DNA of 30,545 nt. Origin: a virus. Positions within the stretch are counted from its first letter, which is position 1. Every line of letters begins with the position of its first letter. Where the stretch lies: IMG/VR virus record IMGVR_UViG_3300030328_001137, positions 1 to 30,545 of that record. One strand, 5' to 3'. Below are positions 1 through 6,764 of this stretch, in pieces. The translations under genes and the position numbers were made by a program. The notes below the pieces were generated by a model. The model saw only the letters and a program-made list of their open reading frames with translations, was not told the DNA's origin and did no database searches.

Positions 1-267
1 GAAGAATATTACGTATCTAAATGTGAAGATAATTGTGATTATAGTCACGGAAGAATAATGGTAGGTAAGCATCAGTTAATAGGTGGTATTGTTACATCTC
101 AATCTGAATATCCTGATGAATCAAATACTAAAGCTGAAATAAAAACTTGGTATGATCTACGTGGTATTAGTTATGGTAGTAGTGAAACTAAAGCAGAATT
201 GTTGTCTAGAATTGTTTCTATAACTGATGGCGAAGGTAACGAATTAGGAAAAAAAGTACAGGTGTAA
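1..267 (+). CDS. C-terminal part of a phage protein with SAP/HeH-like domain (cut by window edge)
   Basis: The frame is open from base 1, and the first ATG at 58 is probably internal because 19 plausible codons precede it. The visible 88 residues start with a short Cys/His-containing stretch (KCEDNCDYSHG) and end with a helical segment, IKTWYDLRGISYGSSETKAELLSRI split around the SETKAELL core, that resembles the SAP/HeH (LEM-like) helix-extended-helix fold. In phages this fold often sits at the C-terminus of small head or connector proteins and is thought to bind nucleic acid. The stop is one base before the next gene (ATG at 269), so the two are co-transcribed. Function is unassigned; the SAP/HeH call rests on motif resemblance only. 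Confidence 0.6.
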   Translation, partial: EEYYVSKCEDNCDYSHGRIMVGKHQLIGGIVTSQSEYPDESNTKAEIKTWYDLRGISYGSSETKAELLSRIVSITDGEGNELGKKVQV

Positions 268-268
268 T

Positions 269-562
269 ATGAAAAATCCTTTAGCAACATTTTACGGGTG
301 GCAAGTTAGTTCAGGAGCATTAGATGGTTGGACATCTTATCATATAGCAGCTGGATTATTTATAGCTAAGATAGCACAATGGTTAGGTGCATCAGATTTA
401 TGGGCAGTCTTATGGGTACTTATAATAGGTATAGCATGGGAAATATTTGAGGTATATGTAGAAGGTACAGAAGAAACTTATGGGACCAAGCAAAGATGGG
501 CAATTAATACAGCATCGGATGTATTTGTTGAAGTAGCTGCTGCTTGGTGGATGGTATTATGA
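269..562 (+). CDS. Small multi-pass membrane protein, VanZ/DUF2238-like pattern, possible lysis role
   Basis: This 97-aa protein is strongly hydrophobic. Helices at about residues 22-40, 42-60 and 80-97 are separated by an acidic loop. It carries a conserved-looking histidine in the first helix (WTSYHIAAG), a WEIFE motif near residues 57-61 and a late Asp in a hydrophobic context (ASDVFVEV). The H...WEhfE...D arrangement recalls VanZ-like and DUF2238-like membrane proteins, although this copy is shorter. An AGGTG Shine-Dalgarno-like sequence precedes the ATG. It overlaps the next small gene by ATGA. It sits just upstream of holin-like genes and an endolysin, so a lysis or superinfection-exclusion role is possible but not shown. 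Confidence 0.75.
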   Translation: MKNPLATFYGWQVSSGALDGWTSYHIAAGLFIAKIAQWLGASDLWAVLWVLIIGIAWEIFEVYVEGTEETYGTKQRWAINTASDVFVEVAAAWWMVL

Positions 563-678
563 ATGAAGATTGGAAAGATTACGTTTCTATAATAGCATTT
601 TTGTTTATAGTACTTGGTGGTTTAGTGCTTATTGGAAGTTGTGATAGTGGCTGGTCAATAGCTGGTTATGAGGTATGA
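559..678 (+). CDS. 39-aa membrane or lipoprotein-like peptide
   Basis: This small ORF starts in an ATGA overlap with the preceding gene and ends in an ATGA overlap with the next (ATG at 675), so it is translationally coupled on both sides. Its sequence is a short polar N-terminus (MNEDWKDYV), a hydrophobic stretch at about residues 10-26, then I-G-S-C followed by DSGWS, which fits a relaxed bacterial lipobox with Cys28. A lipidated product would be about 12 residues, as in very small outer-membrane spanin subunits, but it lacks the proline-rich character of Rz1. The alternative is a minimal single-pass membrane peptide. The gene call rests on coupling and composition; its role is inference from the lysis neighbourhood. 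Confidence 0.55.
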   Translation: MNEDWKDYVSIIAFLFIVLGGLVLIGSCDSGWSIAGYEV

Positions 679-1004
679 GTGATGGCAAACCTAAAACGGC
701 AAGGTCGTATCGTGGAACCATTCTCAATGACAACGCTATTGTATCTATCAATCTTAAGTGGGCTTTTCAAGTGTTGGCTCTTGTCGCTGGGCTTGTTTAT
801 TCGTACTTACAAATTGAAAACAGAATTGGTGAACTTGAACGAAGAGTTGAACTTGCTGATACCAACATTAAAGACCTTGTAAGTAAGCACATAGAAGAAG
901 AAGATAAAAAAATAACACAAATGCAAGAACAATTAGAATGGTACGAAACAGAATTAAATTTAAACCCTTTAAGTTGGGGAAAGAAAAAAAGAAAACGGAA
1001 ATAA
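675..1004 (+). CDS. Membrane-anchored coiled-coil protein 1 (109 aa)
   Basis: A polar basic N-terminus of about 27 residues is followed by one membrane helix (about 28-46), a heptad-rich coiled coil (about 47-95, many E/K/Q/L) and a very basic tail (GKKKRKRK). This is the layout of an Rz-like or XhlA-like lysis accessory protein: anchored in the inner membrane with a long helix on one side. It is the first of five consecutive proteins with the same plan (see 1069, 1373, 1651, 1895), all upstream of an M15 endolysin. It starts in an ATGA overlap with the preceding 39-aa gene. The last codons are an A-rich run, and a second ORF in the -1 frame overlaps them. No family assignment is certain. Confidence 0.75.
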   Translation: MSDGKPKTARSYRGTILNDNAIVSINLKWAFQVLALVAGLVYSYLQIENRIGELERRVELADTNIKDLVSKHIEEEDKKITQMQEQLEWYETELNLNPLSWGKKKRKRK

Positions 1005-1069
1005 CTTTAACAGAAGATGATTTTAATCATAACTATTTTATAAATCGTGAAATGCGGAGAAAAAGATAA
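938..1069 (+). CDS. Possible overlapping 43-aa ORF or -1 frameshift extension
   Basis: This ORF, in the -1 frame relative to the 675-1004 gene, begins within that gene and ends TAATG, so its stop overlaps the start of the 1069 gene. Without it there would be a 64-base gap here in an otherwise gapless cluster. The predicted tail (ITLTEDDFNHNYFINREMRRKR in two pieces around DDFNHN) looks protein-like: amphipathic, with a basic end. There is no clear Shine-Dalgarno sequence before ATG 938. It could be expressed by reinitiation, or as an extension of the upstream protein by slippage on the A-rich run near 980-990, which is not a canonical X XXY YYZ heptamer in the zero frame. Treat as tentative. 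Confidence 0.35.
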   Translation: MVRNRIKFKPFKLGKEKKKTEITLTEDDFNHNYFINREMRRKR

Positions 1070-1386
1070 TGGAATTTATGGAAGTGTACGCAGAAGGGGG
1101 TATGATCGCTGTCGTAGGGGCTTTGCTAGTGTTTATGGTATTCTCTATGAACAAAAGAGGGTCTGCTCAGGAAGAAAATTTGCGAGACCTAAAAACAGAA
1201 AATAGAGGTCAAAGTGAAACACTTGAAAATATGGAGGGTATGGTTATTAAACTTATTAACCGTTGGAATCAAAGTGACGACAAGCTTGACAGAAAATTTG
1301 ATTCAATTACGAAGGAAATTAATGATTTGGATAATCAAATATCGGAAATAAAAGGCGTTATTAGCAGATTAAATGGAAAACACTAA
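1069..1386 (+). CDS. BhlA/UviB-like holin candidate (membrane-anchored coiled-coil protein 2)
   Basis: This 105-aa protein begins with a short acidic N-terminus, then a glycine-containing membrane helix (about residues 11-27, GGMIAVVGALLVFMVF), a basic stop-transfer (NKRG) and a long hydrophilic coiled coil to the end. BhlA/UviB-type holins share this plan: an N-terminal aromatic/acidic segment, a single helix whose motif resembles G-x-x-A-V-x-x-x-L-L-F, and a charged coil. GGAG precedes the ATG at suitable distance and the start overlaps the preceding stop as TAATG. It would act in the inner membrane to trigger release of the endolysin encoded at 2148. Holin function is inferred from topology and context. 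Confidence 0.7.
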   Translation: MEFMEVYAEGGMIAVVGALLVFMVFSMNKRGSAQEENLRDLKTENRGQSETLENMEGMVIKLINRWNQSDDKLDRKFDSITKEINDLDNQISEIKGVISRLNGKH

Positions 1387-1654
1387 ACCTATATCAGATA
1401 ATAGTAGCTTAAGTATATCATTACCAATGATTATACAAGCAGTAACATTTGTTGTAATGTTAGTATGGGGATATAGTCAATTAAATGCTCGTATATCATT
1501 TTTAGAATATCAAGTTGCAATGAATGAATCTCATATTGAAGATATAGAAGAAGATGCGGAAGCTAATCAAGATGCAGAAATACCAGCTGATATTAAACAA
1601 AATCAAAGAATTGAATATCTTGAAAAAGAAGTAGAGAGACTTAGAAACAAATGA
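1373..1654 (+). CDS. Membrane-anchored coiled-coil protein 3 (93 aa)
   Basis: It starts 14 bases before the end of the preceding gene. A polar N-terminus (MENTKPISDNSSL) leads into a membrane helix at about 18-36, followed by an acidic linker (EDIEEDAEANQDAE) and a C-terminal leucine-heptad helix (RIEYLEKEVERLRNK). The topology is N-in or N-out, single-pass, with a soluble coil. It repeats the plan of its four neighbours with little obvious sequence identity by eye, so they are either diverged paralogs or convergent. The acidic spacer distinguishes it. It may be a holin, pinholin regulator or spanin component; the sequence does not decide. Confidence 0.72.
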   Translation: MENTKPISDNSSLSISLPMIIQAVTFVVMLVWGYSQLNARISFLEYQVAMNESHIEDIEEDAEANQDAEIPADIKQNQRIEYLEKEVERLRNK

Positions 1655-1911
1655 AATTAAATACTAATATATCACTAGAAAATATTGTAACTATAGTAGC
1701 TTTAATTTGTTCTGTAACATTAGCATTTGGATTTATGCAATATGATATAGATATAATTAAAAAAGACTTAGAATCAAAGGTTGATAAAAAAGAGGTTGTA
1801 GCAGATAGGAAACTAATAACTTATAAATTAGATATAATAACTGCTGAGATCGAAGAAATGAAAATTTCATTAAAGGAAATAAAAGGAGAAATACATGGAC
1901 TTCGTAAGTGA
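1651..1911 (+). CDS. Membrane-anchored coiled-coil protein 4 (86 aa)
   Basis: The start overlaps the preceding stop as ATGA. A short N-terminus (MKLNTNISLEN) precedes a membrane helix of about residues 11-28 (IVTIVALICSVTLAFGFM). A long amphipathic helix rich in K, E, I and L then runs to the end, with regular hydrophobic spacing (IIKKDLESKVDKKEV; ITAEIEEMKISLKEIK). XhlA-type and similar phage lysis accessory proteins have a helix and coil of this size, usually in the opposite order. GGAG near its 3' end serves as the ribosome binding site of the next gene. No enzymatic motif is present. Confidence 0.72.
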   Translation: MKLNTNISLENIVTIVALICSVTLAFGFMQYDIDIIKKDLESKVDKKEVVADRKLITYKLDIITAEIEEMKISLKEIKGEIHGLRK

Positions 1912-2146
1912 ATGGTTAAGCTGGTCTAATTTACTATATATGGTAGGTTTAGGAATAGCAGGTTATGCTACATCAGTAACTGCAAAAAATAGAAATATTG
2001 TTGTGCAGATTGGCGAATTAGTTAAGGCTTTAGAAGATGGATTAAAGGATAAGAAGCTAACTAAATCTGAAAAGGATAGAGTTATGAAGGAAGCCTTAGA
2101 TGTTGCTAAAGCAGTTATTCAAAGTAAATGGAAACTTTGGGGTTAG
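1895..2146 (+). CDS. Membrane-anchored helical protein 5, holin-like (83 aa)
   Basis: AAAGGAGAAATAC before ATG 1895 is the best Shine-Dalgarno in this cluster. The protein has an amphipathic aromatic N-terminus (MDFVSEWLSW), one membrane helix (about 11-29, NLLYMVGLGIAGYATSVTA), then a helix containing LTKSEKDRVMKEALDVAKAVI. The L-T-x-x-E-x-x-x-x-x-x-E-A-x-x-V motif is typical of small phage membrane proteins encoded next to endolysins. The stop is one base before the endolysin ATG. It is the second-best holin candidate after the 1069 gene. With three neighbours of similar topology, the division of labour cannot be read from sequence. Confidence 0.74.
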   Translation: MDFVSEWLSWSNLLYMVGLGIAGYATSVTAKNRNIVVQIGELVKALEDGLKDKKLTKSEKDRVMKEALDVAKAVIQSKWKLWG

Positions 2147-2147
2147 T

Positions 2148-2525
2148 ATGCCACGCTTTGGAAAAAGATCTAAAGAAAGATTAAAGGGAGTTAAGCCAGA
2201 ACTCGTAAATGTTCTAAATGAGCTGGTAAAGATAATGGATGTTACCATTATAGAGGGCTTAAGAACAGAGGCTAGACAGATAGAACTTGTAGCTCAGGGA
2301 AAATCAAAGACAAAGTATAGTAAACATTTAGAAGGCAAGGCAGTTGACTTAGCTCCCTACCCAATTGATTGGGAAGATAGAGAAAGATTCCACTACATGG
2401 GTGGAATGGTTCGTGGTATAGGACAGCAGATGGGTGTAAATATTCGCTGGGGAGGCGACTGGGATAGTGATGGTGAAGTTAAAGATAATGGCTTTGATGA
2501 CCTAGTTCATGTGGAGATAAAATAA
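2148..2525 (+). CDS. Endolysin, M15-family zinc peptidase (VanY/L-alanyl-D-glutamate endopeptidase type)
   Basis: This 125-aa enzyme carries the M15 signature S-x-H-x-x-G-x-A-x-D (S58, H60, G63, D67) and a terminal zinc-ligand histidine in DLVHVE (H121). An EGLRT arginine (R39) precedes the motif, as in the family. Such enzymes cut peptide crosslinks of peptidoglycan after holin-mediated release. The length equals a single catalytic domain with no wall-binding module. Start choice: ATG 2148 lies two bases after the previous stop, while a longer reading from 2100 would be buried in the preceding gene. The five membrane proteins just upstream form a matching lysis cassette. Assignment to peptidase specificity (D,D- versus L-Ala-D-Glu) is not possible by eye. 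Confidence 0.9.
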   Translation: MPRFGKRSKERLKGVKPELVNVLNELVKIMDVTIIEGLRTEARQIELVAQGKSKTKYSKHLEGKAVDLAPYPIDWEDRERFHYMGGMVRGIGQQMGVNIRWGGDWDSDGEVKDNGFDDLVHVEIK

Positions 2526-2626
2526 TGAAAAGGTTAAAGTACTCGAAAACAATGATTTTAATTCCTAACGTAAAAAAATTAGATAATGTTTCTGTTTCTT
2601 GTGCTTATATAAAGTTTAATGCCTAA
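2525..2626 (+). CDS. 33-aa basic peptide bridging lysis and tail genes
   Basis: This ORF is coupled at both ends: its ATG overlaps the endolysin stop (TAATG at 2523-2527) and its stop lies 8 bases inside the next gene. The peptide is basic at the N-terminus (MKRLKYSK) with a hydrophobic middle (TMILIPNV) and one cysteine. It exactly fills what would otherwise be a 93-base gap in a compact operon. No homolog is recognised. It may be a real microprotein, or simply a leader that carries ribosomes to the 2619 start, which has no Shine-Dalgarno sequence of its own. Confidence 0.45.
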   Translation: MKRLKYSKTMILIPNVKKLDNVSVSCAYIKFNA

Positions 2627-5210
2627 ACAAATATATCAATTAAAAGACTTTAGCGGCGGTTTAAACAACCTTAAAGACGCTACTGATATCGGAGACAATG
2701 AAGTAGCCGAAGCTAAGAATATGTCATTTACAGAGCAGGGTGCTATTGGTGGTGCTTTTAATATGAAAAATGCCACTAATAATTATGTAAATACTTATGA
2801 TACTACTCATATAGACCATTTAGAAGCTGGTTATGGTTTAGGATATTTCGAAACAGATCATAGAGCAGACGCTGCTAATAGTAGGTCTTTAGCTATAGCT
2901 GGTACTACTACTGGAACTGACCACGGTTTTTTAATTGCTACTTCTGGTAGTAGAATTTATATGTACGCTATTAATGACGGTGCTGTTAAAAATAATCCTA
3001 CTGATGGTGGTAATGGTGACGAGGGAGATAATATTGATATGCATGTATGGTTTCCAACGGGAACAGAAATAGTTATATCAAGTTCTACCCAAGGAACTGG
3101 CGGTGGACTAGCTACTACTTTTACTGCAGGTGTATTAGATGGTATTTATACAGTTGTAGGAGGAAACGGAACTACTGAAGTTAACCTAGATAGAACTCCT
3201 TCTGCTATGTTACCTACTGCTGTAGGCGGGGGAAATGTAGGTGATCCTTGTCTTTATTTTTCAGCAACCGTAACAAGTGTTGAATCTGGCGATAAAATTC
3301 TTTTATTAGCACATCCAGATGAGCATAAAATAGACGTCTACTCAACTTTAAAGATTGGTTGGACAGCAGATGTAATAACTTTACAAGGACATACTTCTGA
3401 CAACACTAAAAGTAAAGTTTTATATTACAAATCAGAAGAATCTATACGATGTTGTGATACTAATAGAGATGTCGGCTCAAGTATAAAGTGGTACGGTTGG
3501 ATATCAAGGCAACATTTTTCATATACGGGTAATCCTTATACAAATGAATATAGTGGATTCTATGCTAAAGATAACAACTTAGCACCTCCTTCGTATGGAC
3601 AATATGAGAAAGACGGTGGAACTGCTTTAGTTTATCCTACAGCGGGTAAGGGTTTTAATTTAAAATGTTATGCTGCAGGCGATGGTTTATTTGAAGAAAA
3701 AACTTATGAATTTGCACAATCATTTATATATGATGGAAATCAAGAGAGTTTATTAAGTCACTATAATAAGCTTGATAACTCACCAATTTCTACTTTAGAT
3801 ACAACTATAACACCTAATGATTTAAAATCATTAAATATTCAAATAGGTGCTAAAGGTCCTTATGATCCACGTATATCTGGTGGTAGAATTTATATTAGAG
3901 AAAGTGGTACAGACGATGAGTGGAATTTACTTTTAGATATTGATTTAACTAAAGGAGCTAGAATATCTTTAACTGGAGATTATACAGAATGGAAGTCTGC
4001 ATCTAGCGTGGATTTTTATATAGGTTCAGCTGTTGATACTTATATGGTTGTAGAAAGCATGAATCCGGTGACTTATGAAGTAATTAATGGCTATCCTTCT
4101 TCTATTTTTTCTAACGATATTGGAGGAGTTGGAGAAAACTGGAAAGACGCTGTAGTATCTAATAGTAGGGCTTTTGTGTGCAATGTTAGAATTAAAGATG
4201 AGAATAAAGGGCAGCATAAAATACCGGGCATAGCAGGAGAGGCTGACCTTACTGAATTTAAGGATAGGATTATGTATTCTATGCCTAATAGATATGATGT
4301 ATTTCCTTCATTTAATTTTATTGAAGCAGCTAAAGGTGACTCAGATCATTATATGGCAATACAATCATACGCTGATAGGTTGCTTGGTTTTAAGAAAAAC
4401 AGTATGGATATTATAAATATATCTTCCCCTAGTGATTCTAATTGGTTCTTAGAAGACACTAAAAATTATATGGGAGTAGATAGTCATTTAGCTGTAGTTA
4501 AAACTCAATATGGAGTAATGTGGGTAAATAAAAATGGTTTATTTTTATACGATGGTCAAAACATAAGAGATTTAACAGAAAATAAAATTGATGATGATAC
4601 TTGGTATAGCTTTGCAACTACTTCAAGTGGTATTATATATGATGAAGTAAAGTCATCTGCATTTGTAGTAAAGGATTTTTCATCTAATGGCGATGCTTAT
4701 ATGTGTGATTTAAAGAAAGGAAACTTTACTTATTTAATTGATTTTACACACGATGCAATTACTAACCCAGTAGATACTAATTTTTCTTCTGGTCCTAATA
4801 CAGGAGTTATGTATATTGATACTTCTGGAACAGATCAAGCTGAGTTTTATAAACTACATAGAAGTCCTCAAGCTCAAACTGGTGTAGAATTACAAACAAA
4901 GAATTTTACACTTGGCGACCCTAATGTAATGAAAAAGATATATGCTATTTACATTACTTATCAAGCTACTGCAAGTATAGCATCAGATGTGCATTATAGT
5001 ACAGATGGCGGTACTAGCTGGACTAATACATCTGCTGGTCCTTCTACTATAGATAGTGGTACAGCAGGATGGAAAAAAGGTAAGTGGGCTATAGCAACTC
5101 CTCCACCAGCATCTACTATTATGGTAAAAATAGATGCTTCTGCTGAAAATTTAATAAAGATTAATGATATAGGAATTGAATACAGACCTATACATAAAAG
5201 AATGGCTTAA
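2619..5210 (+). CDS. Tail stabilisation / tail tubular-type structural protein (863 aa)
   Basis: The N-terminus has the phrase DFSGGLNNLKDATDIGDNE followed by VAEAKNM, which is characteristic of podovirus tail proteins of the P22 gp10 / T7 gp12 type: a F-x-G-G-L-N, D-N-E, A-x-N-h signature. The remaining protein is glycine-, serine- and threonine-rich beta structure with late segments resembling propeller repeats (GVMWVNKNGLFLYDGQNIRDL, split here at NGLF). Such proteins cap the portal and form the nozzle of short tails. It has no Shine-Dalgarno and depends on coupling with the overlapping 33-aa ORF. Its stop overlaps the next gene as TAATG. The size (863 aa) is within the range for nozzle-type proteins. 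Fold assignment is motif-based. Confidence 0.75.
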   Translation: MPKQIYQLKDFSGGLNNLKDATDIGDNEVAEAKNMSFTEQGAIGGAFNMKNATNNYVNTYDTTHIDHLEAGYGLGYFETDHRADAANSRSLAIAGTTTGTDHGFLIATSGSRIYMYAINDGAVKNNPTDGGNGDEGDNIDMHVWFPTGTEIVISSSTQGTGGGLATTFTAGVLDGIYTVVGGNGTTEVNLDRTPSAMLPTAVGGGNVGDPCLYFSATVTSVESGDKILLLAHPDEHKIDVYSTLKIGWTADVITLQGHTSDNTKSKVLYYKSEESIRCCDTNRDVGSSIKWYGWISRQHFSYTGNPYTNEYSGFYAKDNNLAPPSYGQYEKDGGTALVYPTAGKGFNLKCYAAGDGLFEEKTYEFAQSFIYDGNQESLLSHYNKLDNSPISTLDTTITPNDLKSLNIQIGAKGPYDPRISGGRIYIRESGTDDEWNLLLDIDLTKGARISLTGDYTEWKSASSVDFYIGSAVDTYMVVESMNPVTYEVINGYPSSIFSNDIGGVGENWKDAVVSNSRAFVCNVRIKDENKGQHKIPGIAGEADLTEFKDRIMYSMPNRYDVFPSFNFIEAAKGDSDHYMAIQSYADRLLGFKKNSMDIINISSPSDSNWFLEDTKNYMGVDSHLAVVKTQYGVMWVNKNGLFLYDGQNIRDLTENKIDDDTWYSFATTSSGIIYDEVKSSAFVVKDFSSNGDAYMCDLKKGNFTYLIDFTHDAITNPVDTNFSSGPNTGVMYIDTSGTDQAEFYKLHRSPQAQTGVELQTKNFTLGDPNVMKKIYAIYITYQATASIASDVHYSTDGGTSWTNTSAGPSTIDSGTAGWKKGKWAIATPPPASTIMVKIDASAENLIKINDIGIEYRPIHKRMA

Positions 5211-5917
5211 TGGATAGAGTATCAAGACAGATAGCTAACTCTAAACAGGAAAAGATTCAGACTGTAAAATCACAACCCTCTGCTGCAACCTTACGTGAAG
5301 GTGAAGAAGTAATTCATATTACTAAAGATAACAGGCTTGCAAGATACAGAAAAGAACAGGGTCGTCTTTGGGTGTCTTACATGACAACTGATGGTAATCA
5401 AATAGTAGATAACACATTAACGGCAGAAGAGTTAAAGTTTACTAAGAGATTTACATCATATAAAATAATGACACATAATTTTACTGATGATATTGGAACT
5501 ACTGAAATATTTATACCTTGGTTTGGCGTAGATGAACATACAAGTTTAGCTGGAGTGTCATCTTCTTTTTTAGTTCCTTATGAAATGACTTTACAAAATT
5601 TAATGATAAGGTTTAGTACTATAACATCTGGAGACCGTGATATAACATTTAAATTAAGAAAAATGGATGACGGCGATGGAACAACAGATACAGTAGCTAC
5701 AGCAGTATGGGATCACGATACTAGTACATATCCTGAAGAAATGAGCGAAATAGAAGCCAGAACTTTAATTAATGTAAAAAGAACACATTTTGATAATAAG
5801 CCTAAATTTTCAGTAGGTGATAATGCAGGTATATCTATGCAAGCAGCAGGTTCTATTCATAGCGGAGATATAACTTATACTGCAACATCAGTTTGGGCAG
5901 TTGAAGTCACTATTTAA
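5210..5917 (+). CDS. Virion fibre/appendage-like protein (235 aa)
   Basis: The N-terminal 50 residues are polar and helical. A short beta segment follows with the phrase LREGEEVIHITKDNRLARY and then RLWVSYMTTDGNQ. The C-terminal half (about 90-235) alternates aromatic and beta-branched residues and looks like a jelly-roll or beta-sandwich. The E-G-E-x-x-h, K-x-x-x-L-x-x-Y pattern is one I associate with marine podovirus structural proteins next to the tail nozzle gene, but I cannot name a family. It starts in a TAATG overlap with the tail protein. It probably forms a head or tail fibre knob. After it the operon has its largest + strand gap and a promoter. Confidence 0.6.
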   Translation: MDRVSRQIANSKQEKIQTVKSQPSAATLREGEEVIHITKDNRLARYRKEQGRLWVSYMTTDGNQIVDNTLTAEELKFTKRFTSYKIMTHNFTDDIGTTEIFIPWFGVDEHTSLAGVSSSFLVPYEMTLQNLMIRFSTITSGDRDITFKLRKMDDGDGTTDTVATAVWDHDTSTYPEEMSEIEARTLINVKRTHFDNKPKFSVGDNAGISMQAAGSIHSGDITYTATSVWAVEVTI

Positions 5918-5936
5918 GAAAAATATTTAATGGATA

Positions 5937-5964
5937 TTCACAATATTAAAATAAATTATATAAT
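5937..5964 (+). promoter_or_regulatory. Sigma70-type promoter for the internal virion gene run
   Basis: A TTCACA box (5937-5942, one mismatch from TTGACA) is separated by 16 bp from a perfect TATAAT (5959-5964). It lies in the only sizeable gap of the + strand block (5918-5984), upstream of a GGAG at 5974-5977 and the ATG at 5985. The -10 is part of a 12-bp perfect palindrome (TATAATATTATA, 5959-5970). The region is AT-rich, which raises the chance of accidental boxes, but the position is exactly where an internal late promoter would be useful. Confidence 0.6.
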
Positions 5965-5984
5965 ATTATATTTGGAGCAATATT

Positions 5985-6764
5985 ATGGCTAGTATAGGAC
6001 AACTATTAATATCTGGGCAAGGTGCGAAGTCTCGTAGAGATATTGAACTTGCTCAAGAACAAGAGATGGCTAGAAGAGAGCGAGCTTCTAAAGCTGGTGG
6101 CTGGGGAAGAGCTTTAGGTTTTGGTGGTAGTTTTTTAGCTACACTAGGTATGGCTAATCCTATTACGGCTGCAGCAATAACTGGTTTAGGAGCTTTAGCA
6201 GGAAGATCTGCAGGTAGGGCTTTATATGGTGGTAGAGAACAGGATGCTAATAAAAACATTAATACTGATTTTTATCAAGGTGCACAAAGAGATTTTAAAA
6301 AAGAAATAGGTAATTATCAAAAAGGTATGCGTGAACGTATGGTTATGGATACTGGTAGAGATATGTTTAGTGCTTATAATTTAGGTAAAGCAATGGACCC
6401 ATTAGCGAGAAATACTGGAATTGGTGGGGATAGATATGCTGAAAAAGTTACTGAGCAGGGATTAAGAGATAATCCTTGGTTAAATCAAACAGATGATGAA
6501 TTTTGGGCATCTGTTGGCGATAGTCAAGTAGCATCTGCTGGACCAGTAGTATCTGCTCCTTCTAATCCAATTAATAATTCTTTATTGAATTTAGTAGAAT
6601 CTTCAAATAGTGGCACTCCTGTTTTAAATCCGGGTTTACCAACTACAACTAGTCCTACTACTAATCTTAATGCTCAGCCTTATGATCCATTTGCATCGTA
6701 TAATACAACTAATTACGCTGCAGATAGGGCAGGATATTCTATTAGTCCATATGGGTATCATTAA
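5985..6764 (+). CDS. Candidate internal virion/ejection protein with hydrophobic hairpin (259 aa)
   Basis: A basic/acidic helical N-terminus (about 1-38) leads to a glycine/alanine-rich hydrophobic region at about 39-85 (GFGGSFLATLGMANPITAAAITGLGALAG) that could form a membrane-inserting helical hairpin. A charged helical domain follows, then a Pro/Ser/Asn/Thr-rich tail from about 190 with repeated PTTN-like phrases. Small glycine-zipper proteins before a giant internal protein recall ejection-protein sets of podoviruses, which leave the capsid and build a channel. It has its own promoter and GGAG ribosome binding site. The stop overlaps the next start as TAATG. Family not recognised; role inferred from composition and position. 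Confidence 0.65.
   Translation: MASIGQLLISGQGAKSRRDIELAQEQEMARRERASKAGGWGRALGFGGSFLATLGMANPITAAAITGLGALAGRSAGRALYGGREQDANKNINTDFYQGAQRDFKKEIGNYQKGMRERMVMDTGRDMFSAYNLGKAMDPLARNTGIGGDRYAEKVTEQGLRDNPWLNQTDDEFWASVGDSQVASAGPVVSAPSNPINNSLLNLVESSNSGTPVLNPGLPTTTSPTTNLNAQPYDPFASYNTTNYAADRAGYSISPYGYH

Noticed and set aside
980-992. Canonical -1 slippery heptamer at the end of gene 675
   Set aside because: The A-run is read AAG AAA AAA AGA in the zero frame, so a tandem slip would re-pair one tRNA with GAA; it does not fit X XXY YYZ, and no strong downstream hairpin was seen.
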